Made by a program: the position numbers and the translations under genes. From NCBI GenBank assembly GCA_964017195.1, contig OZ024900.1:32566641-32630640 (forward strand): 64,000 nt of DNA, given 5' to 3'. The notes beneath the pieces were generated by a model. That model was given only the letters and a program-made list of their open reading frames with translations. It was not told the origin of the DNA and did not search any database. The DNA is from Siderastrea radians (taxonomy: Eukaryota; Cnidaria; Anthozoa; Scleractinia; Rhizangiidae). Shown one piece after another: positions 11,165-22,619 of this stretch (position 1 is the stretch's first letter; each line of letters begins with the position of its first letter).

Positions 11165-12440
11165 CAATATTGTAATACGGTAATCGTAGTTTTCCTTGTT
11201 GTTTGTCAAGTGCCAGCATACACGTCGCGGATCTTTGTAGTGACGTGTCAACGATCCTCTAGAGAGGTGAATGCTGCGAATAAACTTGCCATGTTTGTTG
11301 AATATATAAAGCAAACTTGGGTAGTAATATCCTAAAGAGAACAATCATAGGGCGACATCCCGCTAGCAAAACGAAAATAAATTCTCTTGCATGGTGAAAG
11401 TATGTTTGAAACTCCTGAGGCGGCCATTCTATCTGAGAAAGGAGATCGCCTCGTTCGGTAAACAATTGAACACAGATTTCATTGTTCCAGTCTTCCAATA
11501 CCATTATTTTACTATCCGCTGAGTTAGTAGCCGTCATGTCATGTACATCTTCCAATGTTACTTTTCCAAAGCTGCTAAGAAACAGTCCATTTGTTACGTA
11601 TACTTGAACCTCTTTCTGGTCAAATTTTCCCACCGCCACAAACACTTTCTTCTATGTTGTCATTTACCGCAATAAGGAAGCCATAAGGCATATGAGAATT
11701 TTCTTTCAAATGAAACTGGTATTGCAGATTTCAATGGTCGTTAAATTTACTACTACTGACCCTGTTGACCAAATTATCTCTGCCTGTGTCTAAATCTGTT
11801 ATGTCCCATACTTTATCGCCTATCTCGTTTGTCGGACGCGGAAGACGGTAAGAATGTATGTGCTTTCCAGTGCTGTCAAATACTTTCAAGTAGGGATCTC
11901 TGTTTTAACAGAATCTCTGCTGGGCAGATAAACTGCCTTTGCGATTTTGTAGTGATGCGACATACCTCGGTCTCCGCTTTCTCCGCTTTCCCTCTCCACC
12001 ATCCACACCAGCCCAGAGCAAAAGATTGATGTCTCCGCTGACCATTTGCGACACACCAAATTATGTGTGTGCGCTCAGCCCTGTTAAACCAAGACTTTAA
12101 AAAAGCCTTGCTTTATCTGTGATCCGTCCCCTTCGTTTACTGATTTATCCACCACCAAATTTCGTTCTTTAGTCACCCGCAAGCCATTGTAGAGAAGCGA
12201 GTATTGGCTTACGGAGTCGGCAGAGGCCGGCCCTCCCTTTTCGTATGCGGAGCAGAAACTGGCGAGAGGAAGTATGCGAGTAATGTGCGCTTTGCCCAGC
12301 GCACCTGCTTTTCCTCTTTCATTTCTCCCTGTTTTCCCTACTTTTTCCATTTATTTTCTCCCGTCAGTTCCGATTTTTCTCAACTAGGAGTAACCAAAAG
12401 TAGTAGTCGCTTTGAAAACAGTCGCTGCAATGGAAACAAT
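11165..12440 (-). pseudogene. P2: decayed, internally deleted family copy
   Basis: The propeller C-terminus is recognisable in two frames: 11099-11344 (LLYIFNKHGKFIRSIHLS) and 11259-11645 (MFVAVGKFDQKEVQVYVTNG, then VMVLEDW-like sequence). Upstream pieces at about 11.8-12.1 kb match the first blade and the WPCVD region. The helical region is largely deleted: sequence jumps from the NKAE-equivalent at about 12.09 kb to the first 30 codons at 12.12-12.19 kb. About 200 unrelated bases (12190-12394) then split the extreme N-terminus, which resumes at 12395-12430 and is followed by the conserved 5' block. Multiple frameshifts mean no protein. Confidence 0.85.
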
Positions 12441-14689
12441 GTTGTATGAACAAGACGGTGAAATTCTGTTTCGCGCACTGAATGAGTTTTAAGGGGTGGC
12501 ATTGGAAGGATAGAATGATTAGAGTAGCGAAAGTATTTGATGGATTTTGAAATTCAAAAAGGGATCAAATAGGGAGCACACCTGGGATTTCCGTGGTGGG
12601 AAGGGCCGGGGGAAAGAGGGGGAGTTTCTGCTCTAACTTTTGTGGTGGGATTGTACGGCCCGCTTTTTTTAACCCTTGCCCGTTTTCAGACGACAATATG
12701 CCATTCTAGAATCTATTGCAGAATAGCAGACAAAACATACCCAAAATGGTGACAATCTTTACCTGTTTTTAGACCAAAATAGCTTAAGGGATTCCATATA
12801 ATTGCATTACGCATCCTTTCTGCGCATCATTTTTTTGCTTGATTAGCGCGTGCACGAGCGCGCGCACCTTCGGAACTTGATAGGTTTTCTATGAAAGCTG
12901 AGCTGTTCAGAGAAATAAATGGTCGTTTTCTCCTAAACGAGCTCGGTGACCCCCATTTTTTAATGCATGAATTCAAATGGCACACTGTCTAGTACAATAT
13001 ATCGCGATTTTGAGGAAAGTTAAAAATTCTGCTTTGAGATATTGTTATTTAAATGCCGAAAAGAACACCTCTTTAGGTGCTGCAGGGTATGTACGCTCGC
13101 CGCAAATTTGTAAATATATTTCATAATCTTGATTTCTGTTCAACTGAAAAAGTATATAATACAAGATAAATGTTTGTTTTGGTTAACTGCTCCAATATTT
13201 CAATACAAGCAATGACTTTTTAAAGCAATTAGGGTTCTCATTTCTGATTACCAGGGTTTCTCAGGAAAACCTTGCGGGTCGTATAGTTGCTATTAATGGC
13301 TATCCATTTTGTGAAAAAACAAGCACGGTGACCCCCATTTTTTATTGCATTTTTGAAATGTTCTAAACACAGTTACCAACTGGACCAAGTTTTAGAAAAT
13401 TTTAAATATTTCTTCTATTTCGATGGAATCACCTTAAAAGCCACACCCTTAGCTGATCCCTTAGACAAGCATTAGATTTCTCCACACAGTATCACTACTA
13501 ACCTCGAGAACACAGAAAATAGTCACCAAAATTGAAATGTCTTGATGTTTAATCACATTTTCCCAAAATGTATTAAAAGGAAACTATAGAAAACAGTGAG
13601 GCGAACATGAATGTTGATTGTGCGGCTTGAAGGATATAAGGTATTACTCCCCTGGCTTGATTCTATTGTCTAAATACTTGAAGTCACCTTTACCCGTTTT
13701 CAGACCAAAACAGCCCAAAAACGACACCTATTTGTGGTAGCACGTAACCTATGTAGCTTATCCCTTTATTTAAGCCAGCAGCTTATTTCTCCTTACAATA
13801 ACACCTCTTGAACAAACATGCAGGTCACGAGAATACAGAAAATGATCACCAAAGACAAATTGTGCTATCCAAATTGTCTTAATCGAATTCCCCCAAATAG
13901 TGTCATAAGAATCTTATGGAAAACAGTGAGGAGAACTTGGATTTTGATTTTGAGGCTTAAAGGCTAATATAGAGGACTACACCCCTGTCTTGTTTCTATT
14001 GTCTATGTAATCCGGAAGTCATGTTTAACTCTCGTGATCAATATCTATAAATAATCCTCTTCACGACAACCCAAAAAGAGGTTATGGCATATGCTTGTTA
14101 GAAATACTTTAATGTAGTCAACGTCTGTCCTCTTTACACTGACGCAAAATAATCCGCTAGTGTTTCGCAAAATGTTGTAAACAATTCCAGTCGGAAACTG
14201 TTTTTCGTATAAAATTGTGTTTATATCTCATCATTTCATGTACTTTCACTTTCATTATGTTCGTTATGCAAGTAAGTCCGGTAGGGGGTGGGGTGGGGTA
14301 CACTGTACACAGCGAGGCTCCGCGCCGAGGTTCAAACCCTCATCCCGTGATATACTAATTTTAATCGGAATGGGATCTCAGCCACACACCTAGACAACCT
14401 CGTTCCCAGGGTCTCTCCTCTTAACTGGACGGCATCAGTAAACCATCGCGGGCTTTTAGTCACCCAAAGGCTCCAAGCTTTCACTGCCAAAATTTTGCAA
14501 TCATTTTTAGTACTTCTGCTGTCCCTTTCAGTTGAAAGCATGTTTCTCTGACCAGTGAAATGCTAAAGCAACAGATTTTTCTACCTTTTCATACACTGCA
14601 AAGTACAAAAAGGTACCCTTTGCGGACTTCTGGTTATGTTAAAGTTTATTTTGTATTTTATTAGCAAAATTCTATGATCCAATACAGGA
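12441..14689. other. 5' flank of P2 and repeat copies, no gene
   Basis: Contains the conserved 5' block remnant near 12450-12500 and then repeats shared with 30.6-31.6 kb. R1-type copies lie at about 13480-13640 and 13790-13990 and end in GGCTTAAAGG- or GGCTTGAAGG-like words. A segment at 14.28-14.56 kb matches 31.39-31.6 kb, and 14.56-14.69 kb matches 35.13-35.25 kb. I see no coding frame. Confidence 0.55.
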
Positions 14690-15690
14690 AGAATGGCTTT
14701 CCTGTAACAAAACGAAAACATGTCCACTTGCGCGGTGAGAAGCTATAGAACTTAAGCAAGACGGCTTCGAATCTCCACATTTGAACTCTGAAAGATATTT
14801 TCCCTGTTCACTATACACTTGAACATAATAGTTACAATGTTCCCAATGGCTTTTTCCTTCCAATATCAGAATTCTGCTGTTCTCTGAATTAGTGACAGTC
14901 ATGTTCTTTACAATTGCACCTTTGAATGCACCTTCTCCAAAGCTGTTTAGATGGTTTCCATTTGTATCGTATACTTGCACCTCTTGTACGTCTGATCTCC
15001 TCACCGCCACAAAGACTTTGTTATTGACATTCACTGTAATTAGGAAGCCAATAGACTCTTCTTTGAGATAAGCTCGTGCTGCAGATTTGCGTGCTCGTCA
15101 AACATGCACACGGTACTCCAAACACGGAAAGTAAAGTCTTCCTGTTCACTTATCCAGCTGACCAATAAGAAAACGTTATTATCTCGGTCTGTGTCTGTAG
15201 CTATACGCGTTGCCTTTGCAGGACGCAGCAGACGGGAAGTCTGCAAGTGGCTACCATTGCGGTCAAATACTTTGAGGGAAGGAACTTCGTTGATTATGCC
15301 TGCGATAATAAACTGCCCTTGTGTGTTTGTTGTCATACAACAATTCGACCATCCCACGTTCTCCTCTTCCCCATCCTGAACCAATGCCCACGGTTTTACA
15401 AAACAGTGTTCCGTCTGTTCATCTGGTGTCAATTCAGTCACTCTCGTGTCACGCAATGGATCAACTTTTTTTTCTCCAATATCAACACAAGGCCAGAGCG
15501 AGAGATTGACGTCTCCGCCGACCGTTTGTATGACATGGCAAATTACTCGATTTACGCGACACACTGAACAGATTATCTCTTCGCGGTCAGCTTTGTTGAA
15601 CCGAGACTTTAAGCCTTGGTTTACGTGAACGTCGAAGCTTTTTTGGACGGCTGGCATGGAATGAATCTCTTCAAGGTACAGTCTACATGT
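14690..15690 (-). pseudogene. P3: family copy truncated at both ends, frameshifted
   Basis: The remaining region runs from the middle helical domain (LYLEEIHSMPAVQKSFDVHV) to the blade around SCLSSIASHRASGHVFVLLQ. A one-base deletion near 15045 (GAGATAAGCTCG where P7 has GAGATTAAACTCG) splits it into the frames 15040-15816 and 14672-15034. The last ~60 residues are missing: sequence breaks at about 14690 into a segment also found at 35.23 kb. The first ~190 residues are missing: the break coincides with the MITE at 15691. It groups with P1, P6 and P7 by its SHWEHC..YVQVYSEQGKYL blade. Confidence 0.9.
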
Positions 15691-15875
15691 AGCCTGCGTA
15701 GCAAGCGTTTCCGTAGGGTTTTCGGCCGCCCGTTCGAGGCGTTTTTCGCTTTTTGGCGGCGCAAAAATTGGGCGAGCGCAACTGTTTTGCGCTCGCCCCA
15801 ATTTTCGCGCGTTCAAAAAGCGAAAAATGCTTCAAACCTGCAGAAAGCCCTACGGAAACGCTTGCTACGCAGGCT
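15691..15875. mobile_element. Fold-back MITE at the P3 breakpoint
   Basis: The ends AGCCTGCGTAGCAAGCGTTT and AAACGCTTGCTACGCAGGCT are perfect inverted repeats. An inner hairpin is made of GGGCGAGCGCAA and its complement. No target duplication is visible because family coding sequence lies on the left and block-L sequence on the right, so the element sits at a rearrangement junction. Confidence 0.9.
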
Positions 15876-16377
15876 AAAAAGTAACTTATTAAGTATAATC
15901 TCATTATTTAGAGCAACATGAGTTCATTGAGCAGTGTTTTTCTTCTTCCGAAGAGTTTCGAAGATTCATTGCGTTTAGAGTAAAAGTAAGGTTTAAGCTT
16001 TGATTTTTGGTAATGTTTAAATTTTTATCGTATCCCACGCTAAAACTGAAATAAAAGCAACCAGTTGGGCAGTTTTTATATAGCTCAGATTTCATGCAAG
16101 CGGAATCATGCTAATAAGCTTCAAGTAGTTGGTTGGAGAGCTGTGATGGACATTAAACGGATAACTCATGGTTTGCATCAGTTCAGCACAATCGAAGTTG
16201 AACTTAAACTTGATTTTTGTAGCACACGTAAAATATTTATTAATAATATTCGTGAGGGTGGACCCAGATAATTATGGGTGATTATTGTTCAGACGTCAGA
16301 GTAATTTGTTGTACTTTAGCTGGTTCTGAATATGCTGTACAAAACAACAATATTTACAAAATATCTGGCGTTAAAAA

Positions 16378-16561
16378 AGGCAATAGTCCATTTCTGAGTT
16401 GCCTTGTACCTTTTTCTCAAAGCGAGTCTTGGTGCATAGCCTTTCATATGAAAATGAGTTTTCATTCACATGCAGATAAACTCATTTTCATATGAAAGGT
16501 TTTGCACGAGGCCTCGCTTTGAAAAAGAGGCACAAGACAATTCGGAAATGGCCTACTGAAA
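16378..16561. mobile_element. Fold-back element (184 bp)
   Basis: Two arms of about 80 bases are inverted copies. The core CCTTTCATATGAAAATGAGT at 16440 is matched by its complement ending at 16499, with a ~16-base loop. The related sites at 1096 and 1555 read GGCAATTGAAAAGGGACTG without it, showing a filled versus an empty site. Confidence 0.9.
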
Positions 16562-17187
16562 AGGGACTGTCCCTGTTTTTTTTCCATTTTGTCGAAGTTT
16601 TCAAACTTGTCACCGAGATTTTCTCGCTTTTGTTTTTCTGTGAAAAATGTTCTGGGATTCAAATTTTAAAAATACATTTTCTCGTACAAAAAATGCTCGA
16701 AGAACATTAGACAATTTATTTTCTCAAGGGAAGAACAAACCGTAATAAGTTCCTGGCGATTTTTCCGAGAAACAAAGGAGAATCTTCAAAACATAAGCTT
16801 AATTTTTTCAAGTTGCAATCTACTTCCAGGGTAGTGATTCTCAGCCAAACACAGTTCACTTTATTTTCAGACAAGTGACAGAGTAATTGGAAACAGAACT
16901 GAACCGGCAGTATTTTTGGGTTTCCTTCGGTTGCAATTTTTCGCGAACCTTTAATTTCGCTCATTTCGCCCATTTCGCGAGTTTTTCTTAAACGCGAAAT
17001 TAAAGTGTCGCAAAAATATAGTGTCGAGGAATTTAGCTGACACGAAATATAGTGCCACAGGGGAGAACACAGTGCCTCCCATTGATCTTTCCTAGATATT
17101 TACGGTAACCATTGACCTAGACACTGTACTATTTCGTTTAAACAAAATATTGTTTCTGTTATTGTAATTTTACTGTTTTATAAACAG

Positions 17188-17385
17188 TAGAAGAAATGAG
17201 CAGGCTGGCGGAGGATTATACGTCCCGCGACTTAAATCGACGGCCCAAGAGACAGAGTTTGCAACGGAAGTGCTTCATCGAGTTCGCGTAACCCAAGCGG
17301 AGTGTGAAAATGAAATGCATATGTCAGTAGATTTCGAAAACTAGACCAGATGCCGAAAGTTATTTGTGATGTGAAAATAAATAAA
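17188..17385 (+). pseudogene. Exon-like ORF with stop and poly(A) signal, unidentified
   Basis: After the acceptor-like TTTTATAAACAG, a frame runs to a TAG at 17342 and reads RRNEQAGGGLYVPRLKSTAQ and then ETEFATEVLHRVRVTQAE before ending MHMSVDFEN. The composition is protein-like, and AATAAA words follow at about 17376. The related block at 2.17 kb lacks these ~400 bases. It may be a captured terminal exon or a truncated retrocopy; I do not recognise the protein. The alternative plus-frame ORF from the ATG at 17196 (31 codons) is less convincing. Confidence 0.35.
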
Positions 17386-18930
17386 TGATATGTTTCGTGT
17401 AATTTATTGATAATTTTACATTGTTTCCCTTCGCCAAAATAATACAATATGGCCGCCAGGCATGAGGGAGCAAGAAAAATAAAAACAGACTCCCAGTCCC
17501 TCCGCCAAATGAGTTTGTTTTGGTTTTGTCTCGACCAATCACATTGCTAAAAATCATAGAGACAAAACTGTTTATGGCCCGGACTGATAAAAGCAGTTTC
17601 GTTGATTGGTCCTGTCAATCGAGCTTATTCATCACCAAAACAAAGACAGCTTTGTAAGGTAAAATTAAGGCAACAAATAATGGCAAATTATGCTACAGAA
17701 CTGCGACGTTCCATCACGAAATCGCAAAATTCGAGAGACTTGTTACACAAGCTTTGCGAAATTTTGCGAAAATTAAATGTCGTGAAATATGTATACGCCA
17801 AAATCGCGAAATTAACATGTCGACAAAAATTCATCTAAAAAGGTAAAAATTGAAAGCCGGGATCGACTAAAAGAGTCAATGTAAAAGTAGAATAAACTGA
17901 AATCCGCCGTGCACTAAAAAGACGGCTGTTTTTTTTTTAAGCAGCAGACGAATATGCTGGTCTTCACACACAAATAATAACACATGAGGGACTAATAACA
18001 TAAGTAACTTACGAAACTATAACGGTCATTTTCTGGTCAAAAATACGCGCAATTAATACTCAAAAATTAATTAATTAATTAATTAATTAATTAAGGATAA
18101 TTAAGAAACCTCAGATTCACTATCTGCCAGTGCTAACTCTAGACTTATCAGTCATATTACTGAAAGCCAGAATCAGGAGGTAATTTAGAGCAACGTGAAT
18201 TCTTCTAAGAAATGCGAAAGGGTTTTTTGTTTTGACAGATGAGTTAAGTAGTCACGCAAGACCGTTGTTTTTGACACGTTGTTACATGACATAAACATAG
18301 GCAGGCAATATGTGCAGAGCCGATGACGTTTGTGGGAAAAATGTGCTCACGTGCACATTCTTTTATGCATGGCAGCTTAGTCGCGCAAGAAATAAAGAAA
18401 TGTACTAGTTACGCAAAAGACTCGTCAATATTGGCTCTCAGGGCTTTTTTTCTCACACCTTTTTCAACATACAATGTAACATAATTAATTTTGACAAAAA
18501 GTCACACTTCTTTCTAGATTTCAATTGATGTAAGTTAAAAACATGTATATGTACTACTCACGAGGATCCTGATAACTCCAACCGACGGGAAAAACACTTG
18601 ACACACTTCGAAATATCGAATTATCGGGATTAAATTAAAGATAAAGTTAAGAGAAATTGCTTTTGATGCGAGTTCGCGAGAAGATCGAGTGTTTGGGGTT
18701 CTAGTCGTCGACATTCCACTGTATTTTTTAGTACCTTTGAGTAAGCGTGACCATGTGTGAACCAACACGACGTGTCACGCTTGCAACGCGTCGAATTTTT
18801 GGCGCTAATGAACTCTGAAAACCACAAAACTACTCGTATGTCCTAAATTTCTAGTAGTAACCACACTATTTTGTATCTTTGTTATTATGAGATCTTATTT
18901 AAAGCCGAGACGGTTCACGCTCATCTCTTG

Positions 18931-19068
18931 TTTATTTATTTATTTATTTATTTATTAACAATATTTAGACAGAGATGCCCAGTTCAGCATACGCTGGTTT
19001 AAACGGAGCTCTGTAAACTATCTAATAACTATCTAATTAAGACAAAAATTCGAAATAACCTTGAAGAA

Positions 19069-19099
<31 letters not shown>

Positions 19100-20760
19100 A
19101 TATCACACACAAAGAATAAACAATAAAAGGCCTATTGAAGATCGCACTTTTCAGCAGCTGAAGTGCTTTTTCAGGCCTGATTTAAAAAGCAACATATCGC
19201 GCACATTTCTCAGGTCTGACGGCAGCGTATTCTATATTTTAGTTCCGCTGTACCTAAAGTGCACATGTGCACATGCGGGGCTGATGTGGACAAGGGAACG
19301 CAACCACGCTGTGAAGATCCGTAGCTAAAATAGATTGATCACTTCAGAAAAGTAGTCTTAGCTGTGGGTAGCCACGATTCTGCAATCTTATAACGACTTT
19401 CCACGCTCCGTCAGTCAATCTGCAGGTAAAACAATTATTTAATGGGCAAATGCCTCCTAATCGGGAAGCAAATATATATCCCTGATGCGACATCTATTAA
19501 TGTTGTGCGAGTATCGTTGTAAGTTTTACGTAAATGAGCATATAATTTCTTAAAAGTTTGGTTTAAACATCGAAAACCTCACTAGACTCCCACGCAGTCG
19601 TTTTTACGGGATTCGTATTACCTTCCTCACCTAAGAGGTCTTAAAATAGACTGTGTAGGAGGGCCGAAATTAAAACTTCATAATACTTGGGAGGACTCAA
19701 ATAATTAAATAAATTTTAATTGTTAACTCAAGAGTTGGACTTAATTTAATCTGTTAAACTTAATTATCCAAATGCGTGAGTATAATCATATTTAAACATA
19801 CTTAACTACTAGAAATGAACGTTCCATGAAATTAACGTGATTTTTTAAATTTGCGTTAATCGTTGCGATAATTTCTGGGGGCGTTGATTTCAGGGACCTT
19901 AACAAAGCTGAGCGATAACTTCCGCGGCGTTAATTTCCACATTTTTACCTTAAGTAGTGGATCCTTTCCCTCGACATACGCTATTGAAAGATGTGACAGC
20001 AGCTCTCTTTGTTTAGCTTTGTTTACTTCAATTACTGAAAATACATATGGCTTACAACACTTCGGTTAAATATTGCTCGCAAAAGTGTTTATCAATATTC
20101 GTTTCTTTGTTTTCTGAATAAGATATCTAAAATTTGTAGTCATCGAGTATCGTTTCCTCGACAAAATACGAGATCCCAACAGTTCTCAGCGCGCTGTTTA
20201 GAAACCTTACGATATTCAGACGAAGATACGCGATTTTCCCTTCCCACTTCTAGACCTGAACCGTACAATTTTTCCTCCTTTTAGTCTAAAATGGCAAAAA
20301 TCTAGACCCTATTCCAGAGTAGCGAGTGAAACAGCCAATTTTCGACGACCCAGAAAAAGGATGTGTTGTATGCTTTGCAGAAATGGCCATCTTTTGGCAG
20401 GTTACGCTGAGGCTTTATTTACAGGAAGTGAAAAAATCCGGCTGCCAGTGTTTTGTAAACATTTGCAAACCATACAAATGTTTATGTTTGAAACTGTTTT
20501 TCGTAACTCTTTTTACACCTCATCATTTCATCTATTTTCACTTATATTACTTTCGCTTTACGGTCGGAGCGAAACGTACAATTCATCAGCTTTATCTGTC
20601 AACATTTACTCACTCACCTAGTGAGTAACGGTCTAACCTGTTCAAGTGCGATCTTCAATAGGCCTTTTATTGTTTATTCTTTGTGTGTGATATTTATTTA
20701 TTTATTCTTCAAGGTTATTTCGAATTTTTGTCGTAGTTAGTTAGTTATCAGATAGTAGGG
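18931..20760. repeat. 1.7-kb region bounded by inverted repeats
   Basis: Arms at about 19018-19149 and 20645-20755 are inverted copies, sharing GTGCGATCTTCAATAGGCC and its complement plus a TTTATT/AATAAA microsatellite. The interior has no clear ORF and matches 38.97-39.08 kb around TCTGCAATCTTATAACGAC-like words. It may be a decayed DNA element or a local inversion duplication. Confidence 0.6.
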
Positions 20761-21059
20761 ACGGTGAAACAAGAAACGAGGTTGCGAGCGTGAAAATAAG
20801 ACGCGCCAGATTTGCGTCTTATCCCTCCCCTTCTCGCCTTCGTTTCATTAATTGCTTAATATTTAGCCGTTCCTGCTGGCTTGGAGCTTGTGACAGGCTG
20901 CGTACGGTCCGTTCTTTGCAATTGTCGGTCCATATCAGTTGATAGTGTTGAACACGGATGAAACGGGTGTAATACGGGATACTACCAATGAAGCATTTGC
21001 GTGTTCACCTGTCCTTACATGGTATAATGACCCAGAACTGGAATAATAATCATAACATA

Positions 21060-21298
21060 GAATCCCAAAGTAAAATATACTGAGCAGTACTTTCTTGTTG
21101 TACTGTTTATTATGTTGCTCTGGGTGGTTCTAACCTTTGGACTGCGGTGTGAAATTCTAAAGTGTGACCATTCAAAAAGCTTTATTAAGCTTTTTTAAGC
21201 TTTCTTCTATCTTATTGTTGTTTTTTTAATTCATTTGTTATTTTACAGGCCTCACATTGATAGCAGTTGCATAACTGAAGTGGTTACCCTGTATAAAA

Positions 21299-21343
<45 letters not shown>

Positions 21344-21510
21344 CCTCTACAAGGCGGTTCCAAGTTTCAAGTCTGCGAACGAAATCCTGAAGATTGACCA
21401 TTAAAATGAGAGATATTGAGCATAACTTTTCTGTGGTACTGTTTATTGTGCTGTACAAGGGGGTTCTAACTTTTGAGTCCGTGCATGAAATCCTAAAATG
21501 TGACCATTTA
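21060..21510. repeat. 106-bp minisatellite, distal part of P4 array
   Basis: Units at 21060-21175 and 21340-21510 contain AGTACTTTC and TCCTAAA(G/A)TGTGACCATT words. They are interrupted by unrelated sequence and an (ATT)n run at 21300-21342. Confidence 0.8.
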
Positions 21511-22128
21511 AGGTGGCTCCCTATAGTTTCATGACCGCGCGCGCGCTGATGGTGCCAGCTGTAGTAATCTGCGCGCGCTCACATGAAATCGTAGGTTTTT
21601 CCTGATATTTTATGACGTAAGCATAGCCAAAAAAAGCAAAGAAAACAGTAAATTTTCTCGCGTTTCCTTCGGTGAATTTTTTTTAAATTTTGCACATTTT
21701 GAGATATTAACGCTACCTTTCATATATTATGTTTTGGAAAAATTCTGTCGGAGCAATTCAGTTTAATGATTAAAAATAAGAAATCACGTGATATCGGTGA
21801 ATCCGTCAGAACGACCCATATTTTTCCCCCGCAAAATGTTAATCAAAATCATTTTCACAAAATAGGAAAGTTTAAAAAAATTTCTCCGAGGGAAAATCAA
21901 AATATTTAAGAAAAACGGCGAATTAATGGCAAATATCTGTCATTCTTTAGATGCTTTGTTGCCATGACAACGGCCTATGCCTGAGAAGCAAAAACTGGAA
22001 AATAAGGGTAATTATGTTGGTAACCTTACTGGTAAAATTCAGGAACAAGACAACGGAACTAGGGCTTCTTTTGCAAGTCTTGCCAGTTCGTATAGTCACT
22101 TTTGTAGAAACTCTAGGGAGCCACCTTA
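21509..22128. mobile_element. 616-bp non-autonomous DNA element with TA target duplication
   Basis: Ends AGGTGGCTCCCT (21511) and AGGGAGCCACCT (22126) are inverted repeats flanked by TA on both sides. Removing one TA restores GACCATTTAAATGAAAGC, the minisatellite consensus apart from one base. A TA duplication fits the Tc1/mariner group, but the ends are not diagnostic and no transposase is encoded. Confidence 0.88.
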
Positions 22129-22345
22129 AATGAAAGCTATTGAGCAGTACTTTCCTGTTGTTCTTCTTATTGTACTGTGCAAGATGGTTCTAACTTTTGA
22201 ATCTGTGTATGAAATCCTAAAGTGTGACCATGTAAATGAAAGCTACTGAGCGGTACTTTCCTGTGTTGTTGTTTATTATGCTGTAGACGGTGGTTCTAAC
22301 TTTTGATTCTGTGGATGAGACCCTAAAGTGCACATGTGACCATTC
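22129..22345. repeat. 106-bp minisatellite immediately 3' of P4
   Basis: Two units ending about 280 bases beyond the P4 stop. It continues the array interrupted by the element at 21511-22126. Confidence 0.85.
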
Positions 22346-22375
22346 AACCAAAATCTAACAATTTTATTGAATGAT

Positions 22376-22381
22376 TTTATT
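22376..22381 (-). promoter_or_regulatory. Candidate poly(A) signal of P4
   Basis: AATAAA on the minus strand, about 240 bases beyond the stop. The P8 flank has the equivalent word at 52342-52347. Confidence 0.4.
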
Positions 22382-22619
22382 TACATTCACGAGGTTAGCA
22401 AGATATAGCGTTACAAGCACTGACAGTACTGCTCTCTATCACTTTCATTCCTGCTTTCATGTGGTACTGCCTGTTTTTGGATATTTTCACTTGGTAAACG
22501 ACATCTGATTTTTCTTCGAGTCTTGTTTCGGACGCTAGACTAAATTTTTAAGTCAGTGTTTGTGACTAGTTTTTGATTCAAAAGCCTGGTAAGGAAATTA
22601 CAGTCGATAGACGTCAACA

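Larger units (their letters stand above)
15876..18930. repeat. Repeat block L, copy 2
   Basis: Collinear with 0.75-4.3 kb and parts of 39.4-43.1 kb. It carries a single copy of the unit that is tandem at 0.9-1.8 kb. Unlike copy 1 it contains a fold-back element (16378-16561) and an exon-like insertion (about 17188-17585). An (AATT)n run lies at 18059-18095. Confidence 0.7.

Noticed and set aside
14285..14350. Possible tRNA or SINE head suggested by GAGGTTCAAACCC
   Set aside because: There is a box-B-like word only, with no box A or cloverleaf. The same segment at 31.4 kb is just part of a duplicated flank.
15683..15904. N-terminal extension of P3 (MNARKLGRAQNSCARP...)
   Set aside because: It is translated from the fold-back MITE, not from family coding sequence.
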